The notes beneath the pieces were generated by a model that had not been told where the DNA came from, searched no databases, and saw only the letters and a program-made list of their open reading frames with translations. From Formosa sediminum (lineage in GTDB: Bacteria > Bacteroidota > Bacteroidia > Flavobacteriales > Flavobacteriaceae): a stretch of 64,000 bases of DNA. A program made the position numbers and the translations under genes. The stretch spans positions 3,195,001-3,259,000 of the forward strand of contig NZ_CP041637.1 in NCBI RefSeq assembly GCF_007197735.1, written 5' to 3'. Below are positions 1 to 8,337 of this stretch, one piece after another. The first letter of the stretch is position 1; every line of letters begins with the position of its first letter.

Positions 1-394
1 ATCCAAATGCTAAAGCTCCTAGAGCAGCAAGTTTAAAATCTACTTTTAAAGTCAGTAATAGAACATAAAACCCGATGAGATATAAAAATAGATAATCGGC
101 TGGTCTTGGTAAAAACCGAATTGCTAAATCTAAAGACTTAATGTAATTATGAGGATATTTTGCCCCTAATTGGTAAGTAGGCATACCACCAAACGCACTA
201 TTAGTCCAATACGTTTCTTCACCCGTTTGCGCTTTAAAATCTTTCTGTTGCTTAGACATGCCAATATAATGCATGATGTCGCTTTGAAAAATTTCTTTTC
301 CTTTTAAAACTGGACTAAAATAAGCTAATGAAAGAATTACAAAGCCTATAAAAACTAATAAATGTGGTAGAAATCGTTTAATTGAAAATGACAT
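1..394 (-). CDS. YfhO-like large membrane protein, N-terminal part (cut by window edge)
   Basis: The reading frame starts at ATG 394-392 on the minus strand and runs off the left edge, so only about 131 residues are visible. They begin with a basic N-terminus (MSFSIKRFLPHLLVFIGF) that leads into a membrane segment at about residues 8-28. A soluble stretch follows with the motif YWTNSAFGGMPTYQLGAKYP, and then hydrophobic segments near residues 100-130. This N-terminal pattern matches the YfhO-like membrane proteins of flavobacteria, which are large multi-spanning proteins related to GT-C type glycosyltransferases; their substrate in Bacteroidota is not established. The gene lies 29 bases downstream of the DUF4834 gene on the same strand and is probably co-transcribed with it. 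The family call is from recognition of this N-terminal pattern only. Confidence 0.7.
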   Translation of the reverse strand, partial: MSFSIKRFLPHLLVFIGFVILSLAYFSPVLKGKEIFQSDIMHYIGMSKQQKDFKAQTGEETYWTNSAFGGMPTYQLGAKYPHNYIKSLDLAIRFLPRPADYLFLYLIGFYVLLLTLKVDFKLAALGALAFG

Positions 395-423
395 GAATAT
401 GTATTAATCTATGATTGCGAAAA

Positions 424-702
424 TTAATCAATTTCTTCGTAATCTACATATTCACCTACATTTTTATTTGAAGTTTCTTGTTTTGGCATCTTATCAATAA
501 CGACTTCTCCTTCTGGCTGAGAGTGTTGTCGTTTTTGTTGATTAGAATTAAATTGAGATCCAAATTTTTCTTCAACTTTTCTTGCAAAAAACTGCATGAT
601 TAAAGGGGAGAAAAGTCTTAATAGTATCTTTCCGCCAAACCAAATCAATAAAATTATTAATATCGTTCTCATTAAACCTGGCGCCGAAGCGTATTGAAGC
701 AT
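424..702 (-). CDS. DUF4834 family membrane protein
   Basis: This is a small protein of 92 residues if translation starts at ATG 702. A longer frame would need a TTG at 720, which I consider less likely. It has one hydrophobic segment (MRTILIILLIWFGGKILLRL) near the N-terminus, then an amphipathic region and a charged, disordered acidic C-terminus ending VDYEEID. This arrangement is typical of the DUF4834 family of Bacteroidota, whose function is unknown. It lies upstream of the YfhO-like gene and divergent from the outer-membrane protein gene at 817. It is probably a single-pass inner-membrane protein. Confidence 0.7.
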   Translation of the reverse strand: MLQYASAPGLMRTILIILLIWFGGKILLRLFSPLIMQFFARKVEEKFGSQFNSNQQKRQHSQPEGEVVIDKMPKQETSNKNVGEYVDYEEID

Positions 703-754
703 AATTATTATTTTAAGCAAAAATACAATTCTTATGCTTTAAAAAGAATTGTAA

Positions 755-787
755 ATTGATAAAAAAAATATAAAATCTCTATATTTG
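755..787 (+). promoter_or_regulatory. Bacteroidota-type promoter for the gene at 817
   Basis: TATATTTG at 780-787 fits the Bacteroidota -7 consensus TAnnTTTG, and ATTG at 755-758 sits 21 bases upstream where the -33 TTTG element is expected. The ATG of the next gene is 30 bases downstream. This is a motif match only. Confidence 0.5.
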
Positions 788-816
788 GAGGCTAAGATCT
801 CAAAAGTACTTAACCA

Positions 817-1821
817 ATGAAAATCTATATTACTATTATTTTATGTGCCATCCCACTTTTAAGCATGGCACAATATACAGATGTTATTAATTCAAATCGT
901 CCTGGTGTGTCTAAAAGCGCATATGCTGTAGGAGTAAATGTTATTCAGGTAGAAGCTGGTCCTTATTATATTAAGGAAAAACACGATCCGTTAAATTATG
1001 ACGTTAGTGGGGCTGGTGTAGATTTTGCTGCACGTTATGGATTACTGTGGGAACCTTTAGAAATTATTGTAGATGGTACATTTCAAGCCGATACACAAAC
1101 TTATCACAGTTCTATAATAGATGATGAAATTTCACGCTCTAACATGAAATACTTTTCTATGGGAGCAAAATATTTAGTTTACGATCCAAATAAAAAAGCA
1201 GGAGAAGACAAACCAAACCTGTACAGTTGGAAAGCGAATAGAAAGTTTAAATGGAGCCGTTTAATTCCGGCTGTTTCAATTTATGCTGGAGCAAATTACG
1301 ATACAGAATTTAATCCTTATACACCATACGGAATTGAAGGTTTTAGTCCTAAAATAGGAATTAATACTCAACATAACTTTACTAATGGCTGGGTTTTTAT
1401 AATGAACTTATATAAAAACCGTATTGGTATGGAAGATAGTTATGGTACTGACGCTTCAGATTTACAATACATTTTTACATTAACACATAGTTTTGGGCAA
1501 AAATGGGTGGCTTTTGGTGAATATCAAGGCATTAAAAATGATTTTTATGCTGATGATTTATTTCGTTTAGGTGGTGCCTATTTATTTAGTAAAGATTTAC
1601 AATTTGATACAGCTTTAACATTTAATGTAAAAGATACCCCTTCTGTATTTAGCCTAAATTTTGGTGCATCTTACCGTCTAGATTTACATAAAGATAAAGT
1701 TATAGATAATAATGAAAACGGGACATCGGCACAAAAAGAAGCTGAACGCTTAAATAATAAAGATTATTATAAGTTTGGTGAAGATGAAGACGCAGCACCA
1801 ACAGAATATAAAATGGATTAA
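817..1821 (+). CDS. Outer-membrane transporter-like beta-barrel protein
   Basis: The 334-residue product starts with a clear signal peptide ending ...LLSMAQ at about residue 19. It continues with NSNRPGVSKSAYAVG and a series of alternating aromatic and polar strands (for example QVEAGPYYI and YSMGAKYLVY), as expected of an outer-membrane beta-barrel. The family resembles the proteins annotated as transporters in flavobacteria (MetA-pathway of phenol degradation domain type). No substrate can be named. The C-terminus ends in a charged non-barrel tail (DEDAAPTEYKMD), so the last strand is internal, near residue 290. The gene has its own promoter and lies 46 bases before the GNAT-like gene on the same strand. 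Confidence 0.65.
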   Translation: MKIYITIILCAIPLLSMAQYTDVINSNRPGVSKSAYAVGVNVIQVEAGPYYIKEKHDPLNYDVSGAGVDFAARYGLLWEPLEIIVDGTFQADTQTYHSSIIDDEISRSNMKYFSMGAKYLVYDPNKKAGEDKPNLYSWKANRKFKWSRLIPAVSIYAGANYDTEFNPYTPYGIEGFSPKIGINTQHNFTNGWVFIMNLYKNRIGMEDSYGTDASDLQYIFTLTHSFGQKWVAFGEYQGIKNDFYADDLFRLGGAYLFSKDLQFDTALTFNVKDTPSVFSLNFGASYRLDLHKDKVIDNNENGTSAQKEAERLNNKDYYKFGEDEDAAPTEYKMD

Positions 1822-1867
1822 TATCCTAACATTATTATTAAATATTTGAATACGTAGAAATCATTAA

Positions 1868-2986
1868 ATGATTATATTAAAAGAAGTACAAACTAAGAAA
1901 GAATTAAAAGATTTCGTGAAATTTCCATTCGAATTATATAAAGGATCCCCGTATTGGGTTCCGCCTATAATTTCTCAAGAAATGGAAGTCTTTAACAAAG
2001 ACAAAAATCCAATATTTAATGATGCTTCTGCTACGCTATATGTTGCTTTAAAAGACCATAAAATAGTAGGGAGAATTGCTATAATTATTAATAAATTAGA
2101 TTTAAAACAATCACATAATAAAATTAGATTTGGCTGGTTTGATGTTATAGACGATATAGAAGTTACCAAAGCATTACTAGATAAAGTAAACGAAATTGGA
2201 AAAGCGAATAATTTAGAATATATGGAAGGTCCTATAGGATTTTCTAACTTAGATAAAGTAGGAGTATTAACAGAAGGATACGACCATATTGGATCTATGA
2301 TTACGTGGTACAATTACCCGTATTATGTAGAACATCTTGTTAAATTAGGCTTAGTACAAGAAAAAGAATATCAGGAAAATAAATTTCCATTTTCAAATGT
2401 GAAACCAGAATTCTTTAAAAGAATGAATGAATTGGTAAAAAAGCGCTACGGTTTACGGCCTTTAAATTTTACAAAAACAGAAGATTTAATGCCTTACGTA
2501 GATCAAATGTTTGATTTATTCAATACTAGTTATTCTGAATTGGCTTCTTTTGTCGAAATTACAGAAATCCAAAAAGCTTATTTTAAGAAAAAATTTATTT
2601 CATTTATCAATCCAGAATTTATCAAATTTGTTATGGATGAAAATGATAATATGATTGCCTTTGCAGTGGTTATGCCCTCTTTTGCTGAAGCATTACAAAA
2701 GGCTAATGGTAAATTATTCCCTTTTGGATTTCTACATTTATTAAAAGCTAAAAAAGAATGTAAAACTGTTTCTTTTTATTTAATTGGTGTAGAACCTAAG
2801 TATAAAAATAAAGGAGTAACCGCAATTATATTTAACGAATATTACGAAACACTAAAACCTTTAGGTGTAAAATACTGTATTCGTACTCCAGAATTGGAAG
2901 AAAATTTTGCATCTCACCAAATTTGGAAACATTTTAAAGCCACAACATATAAGCGTAGAAAAACATATCGCAAAAATTTAGAATAA
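1868..2986 (+). CDS. GNAT-like conserved hypothetical protein
   Basis: The 372-residue protein is soluble, with no signal peptide. It starts MIILKEVQTKKELKDFVKFPF and contains YWVPPI near residue 30, typical of a Bacteroidota family often placed near the GNAT acyl-transferase superfamily. The C-terminal half (about residues 240-350) has the GNAT-like pattern of a strand, then FYLIGVEPKYKNKGVTAIIF, which resembles the acetyl-CoA binding segment (Q/RxxGxG/A) in a degenerate form. Its substrate is unknown and a true acetyltransferase activity is uncertain. It follows the outer-membrane protein gene and is closed by a strong terminator just after its stop codon. Confidence 0.6.
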   Translation: MIILKEVQTKKELKDFVKFPFELYKGSPYWVPPIISQEMEVFNKDKNPIFNDASATLYVALKDHKIVGRIAIIINKLDLKQSHNKIRFGWFDVIDDIEVTKALLDKVNEIGKANNLEYMEGPIGFSNLDKVGVLTEGYDHIGSMITWYNYPYYVEHLVKLGLVQEKEYQENKFPFSNVKPEFFKRMNELVKKRYGLRPLNFTKTEDLMPYVDQMFDLFNTSYSELASFVEITEIQKAYFKKKFISFINPEFIKFVMDENDNMIAFAVVMPSFAEALQKANGKLFPFGFLHLLKAKKECKTVSFYLIGVEPKYKNKGVTAIIFNEYYETLKPLGVKYCIRTPELEENFASHQIWKHFKATTYKRRKTYRKNLE

Positions 2987-2995
2987 ATAATCCAA

Positions 2996-3032
2996 AAAAA
3001 ATCCGAAACTTAAAGAGTTTCGGATTTTTTTA
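2996..3032. terminator. Bidirectional terminator between convergent genes
   Basis: The arms ATCCGAAACT and AGTTTCGGAT pair perfectly around a TAAAG loop and are flanked by A-runs and T-runs on both sides. It separates the GNAT-like gene from the convergent alpha-oxoamine synthase gene. Confidence 0.85.
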
Positions 3033-3049
3033 TAATAATAACGTATTTA

Positions 3050-4306
3050 TTATTCCATTGCTGCCGCAACAGATGCAGATAAACGTTTATAAGTTCCGTT
3101 TTCTAATCGTGAACGAATAGCTTCAAAAGCATCTAAAGTTTCTCTTACATCTTCTAGATCGTGTGTTGCAGTTGGTATTAATCTTAAAAGAATTAATCCT
3201 TTAGGAATCACAGGATATACAACTATAGAACAAAATATACCATAATTTTCACGTAAGTCTTTCACTAATGCCATAGCTTCAGGAATACTTCCTTTTAAGT
3301 ACACAGGCGTTACACAACTTTGTGTAGTTCCTATATCAAAACCACGTTCTTTTAAACCAGATTGTAAAGCGTTAGTGTTTTCCCAAAGTTTAGCTTTAAG
3401 TTCTGGCATTGTTCTAAGCATATCTAAACGCTTTAAAGCACCAACAACTAATTGCATTTGCAATGATTTTGCAAACATTTGAGAGCGTAAATTATATTTT
3501 AAATAATCTATAATTTCTTGATCGGCTGCTATAAATGCTCCTGTACTAGCTAAAGATTTTGCGAAAGTTGCAAAATAAACATCAATTCCATCTTGCACTC
3601 CTTGCTCCTCACCTGCTCCTGCACCAGTTTTACCTAAAGTACCAAAACCATGTGCATCATCTACCAAAAATCTAAAGTTGTACTTTTCTTTTAAGGCAAC
3701 AATTTCTTTTAAACGTCCTTGTTCTCCACGCATACCAAAAACTCCTTCAGAGATTACTAAAATTCCTCCTCCAGTATGTTCTGCCATTTTTGTAGCACGC
3801 TCTAGATTTTTTTCTAAGCTTTCAATATCGTTATGTTTATAAGTAAAACGCTTACCCATATGTAAACGTACTCCATCAATTATACATGCATGAGCATCTA
3901 CATCGTAAACAATAATATCGTCCTTTGAAACTAAGGCATCAATAGTAGATAACATACCTTGATAACCAAAGTTTAATAAATAAGCGGCCTCTTTACTAAC
4001 AAATTCAGCTAACTCATTTTGTAACTTTTCATGAAGATCTGTATGACCAGACATCATCCTTGCTCCCATTGGATAAGCAGATCCGTAAGCTACTCCAGCT
4101 TCTGCATCAACTTTTCTTACTTCAGGATGGTTTGCTAATCCTAAATAATCATTAATACTCCAAGTCACTACATCTTTCCCTTGGAATTTCATTCTGTTAG
4201 ATATCTCACCTTCAATTTTAGGAAATACAAAATACCCTTCTGCTTGAGACGCCCATTTTCCTAAAGGTCCTTTATCCTTATATATTTTTTCAAATAAATC
4301 TTTCAT
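3050..4306 (-). CDS. Alpha-oxoamine synthase family PLP enzyme (serine palmitoyltransferase or cysteate acyltransferase type)
   Basis: The 418-residue protein is a fold-type I PLP enzyme of the 8-amino-7-oxononanoate synthase / glycine acetyltransferase / serine palmitoyltransferase family. The motif LVDDAHGFGTLG (about 214-225) provides the Asp and His that hold the cofactor, and the Schiff-base lysine is Lys250 in FATFAKSLASTGAF. Members condense an amino acid with an acyl-CoA or acyl-ACP and release CO2. In Bacteroidota, relatives make 3-ketosphinganine from serine or 3-ketocapnine from cysteate (SulB-type sulfonolipid enzymes). The next gene upstream on the same strand is a cysteine-synthase-like protein, the kind of partner that makes cysteate in sulfonolipid-producing strains. 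The substrate therefore could be cysteate or serine; sequence alone does not decide it. The extended N-terminus (GPLGKWASQAEGYFVFPKIEG) is typical of this Bacteroidota clade. Confidence 0.8.
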   Translation of the reverse strand: MKDLFEKIYKDKGPLGKWASQAEGYFVFPKIEGEISNRMKFQGKDVVTWSINDYLGLANHPEVRKVDAEAGVAYGSAYPMGARMMSGHTDLHEKLQNELAEFVSKEAAYLLNFGYQGMLSTIDALVSKDDIIVYDVDAHACIIDGVRLHMGKRFTYKHNDIESLEKNLERATKMAEHTGGGILVISEGVFGMRGEQGRLKEIVALKEKYNFRFLVDDAHGFGTLGKTGAGAGEEQGVQDGIDVYFATFAKSLASTGAFIAADQEIIDYLKYNLRSQMFAKSLQMQLVVGALKRLDMLRTMPELKAKLWENTNALQSGLKERGFDIGTTQSCVTPVYLKGSIPEAMALVKDLRENYGIFCSIVVYPVIPKGLILLRLIPTATHDLEDVRETLDAFEAIRSRLENGTYKRLSASVAAAME

Positions 4307-4398
4307 TTAAGCTACTAATATTATTTGGGCAAAATTAGCCATTTTTGACATTATGACATAATAAATTTAACCCCTCTTGTTAACAAACTTAATAACAA

Positions 4399-4431
4399 AG
4401 CACAATACGTCTAAAATCAGTGCATTGTGCT
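4399..4431 (-). terminator. Possible weak terminator or hairpin after the cysteine-synthase-like gene
   Basis: AGCACAAT and ATTGTGCT pair across about 17 bases, ten bases past the stop codon at 4441. The following minus-strand bases (TTGTTATT) are only moderately T-rich, so termination may be partial. Confidence 0.4.
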
Positions 4432-4440
4432 CAATTATCT

Positions 4441-5466
4441 TTACTTTATATATTGATTTTTCTCTATTGTTTCTCTATTCATACTCATTAAATACCTTTG
4501 ATCTTCTCTCCAAGTATCTCCAGACACCCTATTAATATAACGTGTGCTCTGATCTGGAAATATGGCAACCACGACATCTGTTTTAGAAAAACGACCTGCT
4601 TTTCCCAATTGTAATACTGCTTGCATTGCTGCTCCAGAAGTATGGCCTACATAAAGCCCTTCTGTTTCTAAAATGCATTTTGCCGTTTGTGTACTGTCTT
4701 GAGCTGCTACATTTACAAACTCGTCTATAATCTCTAAAGCAGTAACATTTTTACCAATTGTTTTTGCAAAAGTATAATCTTCGTGAGCTTTAGATATTTT
4801 AGTCTTATTTATTACTGAACTAAAAACATCTACTCCTAATATATTAATATTGGGGTTTTGTGCTTTTAAGTACATTGCTGTATTAATCATAGCCTCACCA
4901 AACCAACTACACATTACCAAATGTGTTATTTTACCAGCTGTCTGCTTCCAAATTTCAGGACCAGAAGACTTATATTGCAAGTCTATATTTAACGCCTCTA
5001 AAGATTCATTAATTAGCATAGAATCTTTAATTTCTATTTGTAATTGTTTTGCAACGTTGTAATACGACTTTGGGTGATTTAGACTTAAATGTGCTGCACA
5101 CACATACACTCTAGCTCCCATTGTTTTAAGTAAATTTATTTTACTTTTTGAAAATCTAGAACTTACTACAACTACACAATCATAGCTTTTAATAAGACTA
5201 ACTTTTGCTATATTAAATCCAGAATCTCCAAAACTAGTAACAATTACAGTATTGTTTGGTTTTAAATGTCCTTGCTTTTCGGCTTGCTCTAGGATATATA
5301 AAGCAATACGATCTTTAGATGAATTACTAGGGTTAAATGCTTCTACTTTTACATAAAATTCACCATTAAATTGAGACGTAATTTTGTTTAGTTTTATTAA
5401 AGGAGTTTCTTCAACTAAATGTAATACGTTATCAAAAACTTGATTTTTATGTTCCATAAATCTCAT
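4441..5466 (-). CDS. Diverged cysteine synthase / cystathionine beta-synthase family paralogue
   Basis: The 341-residue protein is a fold-type II PLP enzyme by its layout. ETPLIKLNK leads the N-terminus, the PLP lysine is kept in NPSNSSKDR (Lys51), and later blocks such as SGPEIWKQTAGKITH and GHTSGAAMQAVLQLGK follow cysteine synthases. Two hallmark loops are altered. The substrate loop TSGNTG reads TSFGDSG (about 77-83), and the glycine-rich PLP-phosphate loop GTGGT reads CSWFGEA (about 186-192). The enzyme may therefore have changed substrate or lost activity. ATG codons at 5466 and 5457 are both possible starts; the second fits the family better. It lies upstream of the alpha-oxoamine synthase on the same strand, a setting that recalls cysteate synthase next to cysteate acyltransferase in sulfonolipid synthesis. 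Confidence 0.7.
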   Translation of the reverse strand: MRFMEHKNQVFDNVLHLVEETPLIKLNKITSQFNGEFYVKVEAFNPSNSSKDRIALYILEQAEKQGHLKPNNTVIVTSFGDSGFNIAKVSLIKSYDCVVVVSSRFSKSKINLLKTMGARVYVCAAHLSLNHPKSYYNVAKQLQIEIKDSMLINESLEALNIDLQYKSSGPEIWKQTAGKITHLVMCSWFGEAMINTAMYLKAQNPNINILGVDVFSSVINKTKISKAHEDYTFAKTIGKNVTALEIIDEFVNVAAQDSTQTAKCILETEGLYVGHTSGAAMQAVLQLGKAGRFSKTDVVVAIFPDQSTRYINRVSGDTWREDQRYLMSMNRETIEKNQYIK

Positions 5467-5532
5467 TTATAAGCCACGTCATCTTTCATAAAAAACAACT
5501 AAAACCTAGCAAAAATAGGCATTTTTTTTTAT

Positions 5533-7590
5533 TTAACAGTTTATTCCTTCTAATTCAAATAAAAAAGCATACTCTAAAGCTACTTCTTTTAAACTTTCAA
5601 AACGCCCGGAAGCTCCACCATGCCCTGCATCCATATCAATTTTAAACAACAAGAGGTTATCATCAGTTTTAACATCTCTTAACTTTGCAACCCACTTTGC
5701 AGGCTCCCAATATTGCACTTGAGAATCGTGTAACCCTGTTGTGACTAACATATTTGGATAGGCTTTTGCTTCAACATTATCATATGGCGAATACGATTTC
5801 ATATAATTGTAATATGCTTCTTCATTTGGGTTTCCCCACTCGTCATATTCTCCAGTGGTTAATGGTATGGTATCATCTAACATGGTGGTCACAACATCTA
5901 CAAATGGCACAGCAGCTATAACCCCACGGTATAACTCTGGATTCATATTAATTATTGCTCCCATTAATAAACCACCTGCAGAACCACCATAAGCATACAT
6001 ATGTTTTTCTGATGTATAGTTCTCAGTTATTAAATGCTTAGTACAGTCTATAAAATCGTAAAACGTATTGAGTTTAGTAAGCAATTTTCCATTTTCGTAC
6101 CAATCGCGTCCTAAATATTCACCGCCTCTAATATGTGCTATTGCATATATAAAACCGCGATCTAGTAAACTTAATCTAATACTTGAAAAATAAGGATCGA
6201 TTGTAGATCCATATGATCCATATGCATAAAGTAATAATGGATTTTCACCATTTAGTTTTAAACCTTTTTTATACACTAAAGACACAGGGACTTTAACACC
6301 ATCTCGAGCAGTTGCCCAAATACGTTTGGAGGTATAATTATCTTTATTAAATGTATCGCTTAATACCACTTGTTCTTTTTTTACAACTTTAGTTTTTGTT
6401 TTAAAATTATAGTCTATAACAGAACTTGGTGTGGTTAACGAATTATAACTATAGCGTAAAAATTCGCTATCAAAATCGGGGTTATTTCCTGTATTTGCAG
6501 TATACGTTTCGCTATCAAATGGTAAATAATAATCTTCGGTGCCATCCCAGCTTATTATTCTAATATTATTTAAGCCATTTTCCCGTTCACTAACAACTAA
6601 ATAATCTTTAAAAATCTCGATATCTTCAAGTAATACATCTTTGCGATGTGGTAAAACTTCTACCCAAAACTCTTTTTCTGTTTGAATTTCGTTAGTTTTT
6701 AAAAGTTTAAAATTAGTAGCACCATCTGCGTTTGTAATTATGTAAAAACTGTCTTTATAATGTGCAATCGCATAGTCTAACTCACGAACACGTTCCTGAA
6801 AAATTTTGAATTCTTGATCTGGCGTGTCTGCATTTACAAAGCGATATTCTGAAGTTAATGTGCTAGCAGAGCCAATAACTATAAACTTATTAGATTTTGT
6901 TTTATATACAAATGTATTGTAGGTTTCATCTGTTTCATGAAACACTTCCTCATCTTCTAAATTTGCGTGTAATTTATGTTTGAAAATTTTGTTTGAACGC
7001 AGTGTAACATCATCCTTTCGTGTGTAAAACAAAGTTACATTATCATTAGCCCAAGTCGCACTACCGGTTGTATTTAAAATTTTATCTTCGTAAACTTCAC
7101 CTGTAATTAAATTTTTAATCTGGATAGTATATTGTCTTCTACTTACGGTATCTACAGAAAATGCAGCTAAGGTGTTATCTTGACTAATAGAAATTCCTCC
7201 GAGTTTAAAATAAGAAAAGCCTTTAGCCATTTCGTTACAATCAAAAAGAATTTCTTCTGGCGCTTCTAATGTATCTTTCTTTCTCGTATAAACGGGATAA
7301 TCTTTACCTTTTTCATATCGTGTAATATACCAGTAGCCATTAAGTTTATAAGGTACAGACTCTTCATCTTCTTTAATTCTTGACTTCATTTCTTGGAACA
7401 AATCGTTTTGAAATTGTTCTGTATGGGCCATTTTATGCTTGGTATACTCGTTTTCAGCATTTAGGTACGCAATAACGTCTTCATTTTCTCTATCATTTAA
7501 CCAAAAATAATTATCGATTCTCACATCGTTATGAGCTACTAATTTCTCAGGTATTTTCTTTGCTATTGGGGGGTGAATATTTTTTTTCAA
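5533..7590 (-). CDS. ptrB: Oligopeptidase B (S9 prolyl-oligopeptidase family)
   Basis: The 685-residue serine peptidase cleaves small peptides after basic residues. It has an N-terminal beta-propeller-like region (to about residue 405) and a C-terminal alpha/beta-hydrolase domain. The catalytic triad is visible as Ser537 in YGGSAGGLL, Asp622 in GLHDSQV and His657 in DAGHGGASGR. Unlike many flavobacterial S9 peptidases it lacks a signal peptide (KKNIHPPIAKKIPEKL), so it should be cytoplasmic. The only usable start is TTG at 7590: an in-frame TAA lies nine codons upstream and the next ATG is beyond residue 50. It is divergent from ybaB. The exact subfamily (oligopeptidase B rather than prolyl oligopeptidase) rests on overall similarity. 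Confidence 0.88.
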   Translation of the reverse strand: MKKNIHPPIAKKIPEKLVAHNDVRIDNYFWLNDRENEDVIAYLNAENEYTKHKMAHTEQFQNDLFQEMKSRIKEDEESVPYKLNGYWYITRYEKGKDYPVYTRKKDTLEAPEEILFDCNEMAKGFSYFKLGGISISQDNTLAAFSVDTVSRRQYTIQIKNLITGEVYEDKILNTTGSATWANDNVTLFYTRKDDVTLRSNKIFKHKLHANLEDEEVFHETDETYNTFVYKTKSNKFIVIGSASTLTSEYRFVNADTPDQEFKIFQERVRELDYAIAHYKDSFYIITNADGATNFKLLKTNEIQTEKEFWVEVLPHRKDVLLEDIEIFKDYLVVSERENGLNNIRIISWDGTEDYYLPFDSETYTANTGNNPDFDSEFLRYSYNSLTTPSSVIDYNFKTKTKVVKKEQVVLSDTFNKDNYTSKRIWATARDGVKVPVSLVYKKGLKLNGENPLLLYAYGSYGSTIDPYFSSIRLSLLDRGFIYAIAHIRGGEYLGRDWYENGKLLTKLNTFYDFIDCTKHLITENYTSEKHMYAYGGSAGGLLMGAIINMNPELYRGVIAAVPFVDVVTTMLDDTIPLTTGEYDEWGNPNEEAYYNYMKSYSPYDNVEAKAYPNMLVTTGLHDSQVQYWEPAKWVAKLRDVKTDDNLLLFKIDMDAGHGGASGRFESLKEVALEYAFLFELEGINC

Positions 7591-7641
7591 ATGCTTTATA
7601 TTTATTCTTAAAAATTAACCGTCAAATGTATAAAAATTAAA

Positions 7642-7649
7642 TAATTTTG
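7642..7649 (+). promoter_or_regulatory. Putative promoter -7 element for the ybaB-like gene
   Basis: TAATTTTG matches the TAnnTTTG consensus 24 bases before the ATG at 7674. I see no clear -33 element. Confidence 0.35.
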
Positions 7650-7673
7650 TGCTGAATTTAAAATATTAAAAAT

Positions 7674-7997
7674 ATGTTTGGAGACCTAATGGGTATGATG
7701 GGTAAGTTAAAAGAAACCCAACAGAAAGTGGAAGAAACTAAAAAACGATTAGATACCGTTTTAGTAGATGAGCAAAGTAACGACGGAAAAATAAAAGTTA
7801 CGTTAACAGCAAACAGAAAAATTAAAGCTATTGAAGTAGACCAATCGTTACTTGAAGATAAAGAGGAACTAGAAGATTATTTAATATTGACCTTAAACAA
7901 AGCCATAGATAAAGCGACTAAAATAAATGAAGCAGAATTAGGGGCTGTTGCTAAAGACGGTATGCCAGATATTCCTGGAATGGATATGTTTAAATAA
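7674..7997 (+). CDS. ybaB: YbaB/EbfC family nucleoid-associated protein
   Basis: The 107-residue protein begins [18 protein letters not shown], a helix typical of YbaB/EbfC. A small beta-sheet ([18 protein letters not shown]) and a C-terminal helix ([23 protein letters not shown]) follow. The family forms dimers that bind DNA and help to organise the nucleoid. In many bacteria it sits beside recR or dnaX, but not here. It is a single-gene unit with its own promoter-like box and a strong terminator. Confidence 0.93.
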   Translation: MFGDLMGMMGKLKETQQKVEETKKRLDTVLVDEQSNDGKIKVTLTANRKIKAIEVDQSLLEDKEELEDYLILTLNKAIDKATKINEAELGAVAKDGMPDIPGMDMFK

Positions 7998-8013
7998 TTT
8001 TATAATAACGCAT

Positions 8014-8051
8014 AAAAAAAGGAAGCTAAAATAATTAGCTTCCTTTTTTTT
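8014..8051. terminator. Terminator after the ybaB-like gene (bidirectional)
   Basis: A-run, GGAAGCTAA, a short loop, TTAGCTTCC and a T-run form a textbook intrinsic terminator. The flanking A-run makes it usable for the minus-strand gene ending at 8066 as well. Confidence 0.9.
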
Positions 8052-8065
8052 TATTGTAATGAAAA

Positions 8066-8242
8066 TTAAAGCGCTTCTCTTTTGGCTTTCTTTTCAGCTT
8101 TTATTTCTTGAAAACGTTCTAATAAAGCTCCACCTAACCAATAAGGAACAACAAAGGTTAATAAAAAAATCATTAACCAAAATCCTATGGTTAAAATAGT
8201 TAAAAACGCTAAAAAGCCTAAATATTGGTCGAATTCGAACAT
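8066..8242 (-). CDS. Small membrane protein (58 residues)
   Basis: An ATG at 8242 opens a 58-codon frame whose product starts MFEFDQYLGFLAFLTILTIG. A long hydrophobic stretch (about residues 8-38) is followed by a basic amphipathic tail (LLERFQEIKAEKKAKREAL). It ends just before the shared terminator, which supports transcription. The hydrophobic-then-charged design is that of a small inner-membrane protein. I do not recognise a named family. Confidence 0.6.
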   Translation of the reverse strand: MFEFDQYLGFLAFLTILTIGFWLMIFLLTFVVPYWLGGALLERFQEIKAEKKAKREAL

Positions 8243-8337
8243 AATTGGTGTGTGTCTATATTATAATTAACGCAAATATATATTAAAAGCTTTTTTTATA
8301 CAATAGGAACTAAAATAATTTTTATAAAGTTTTTTAA

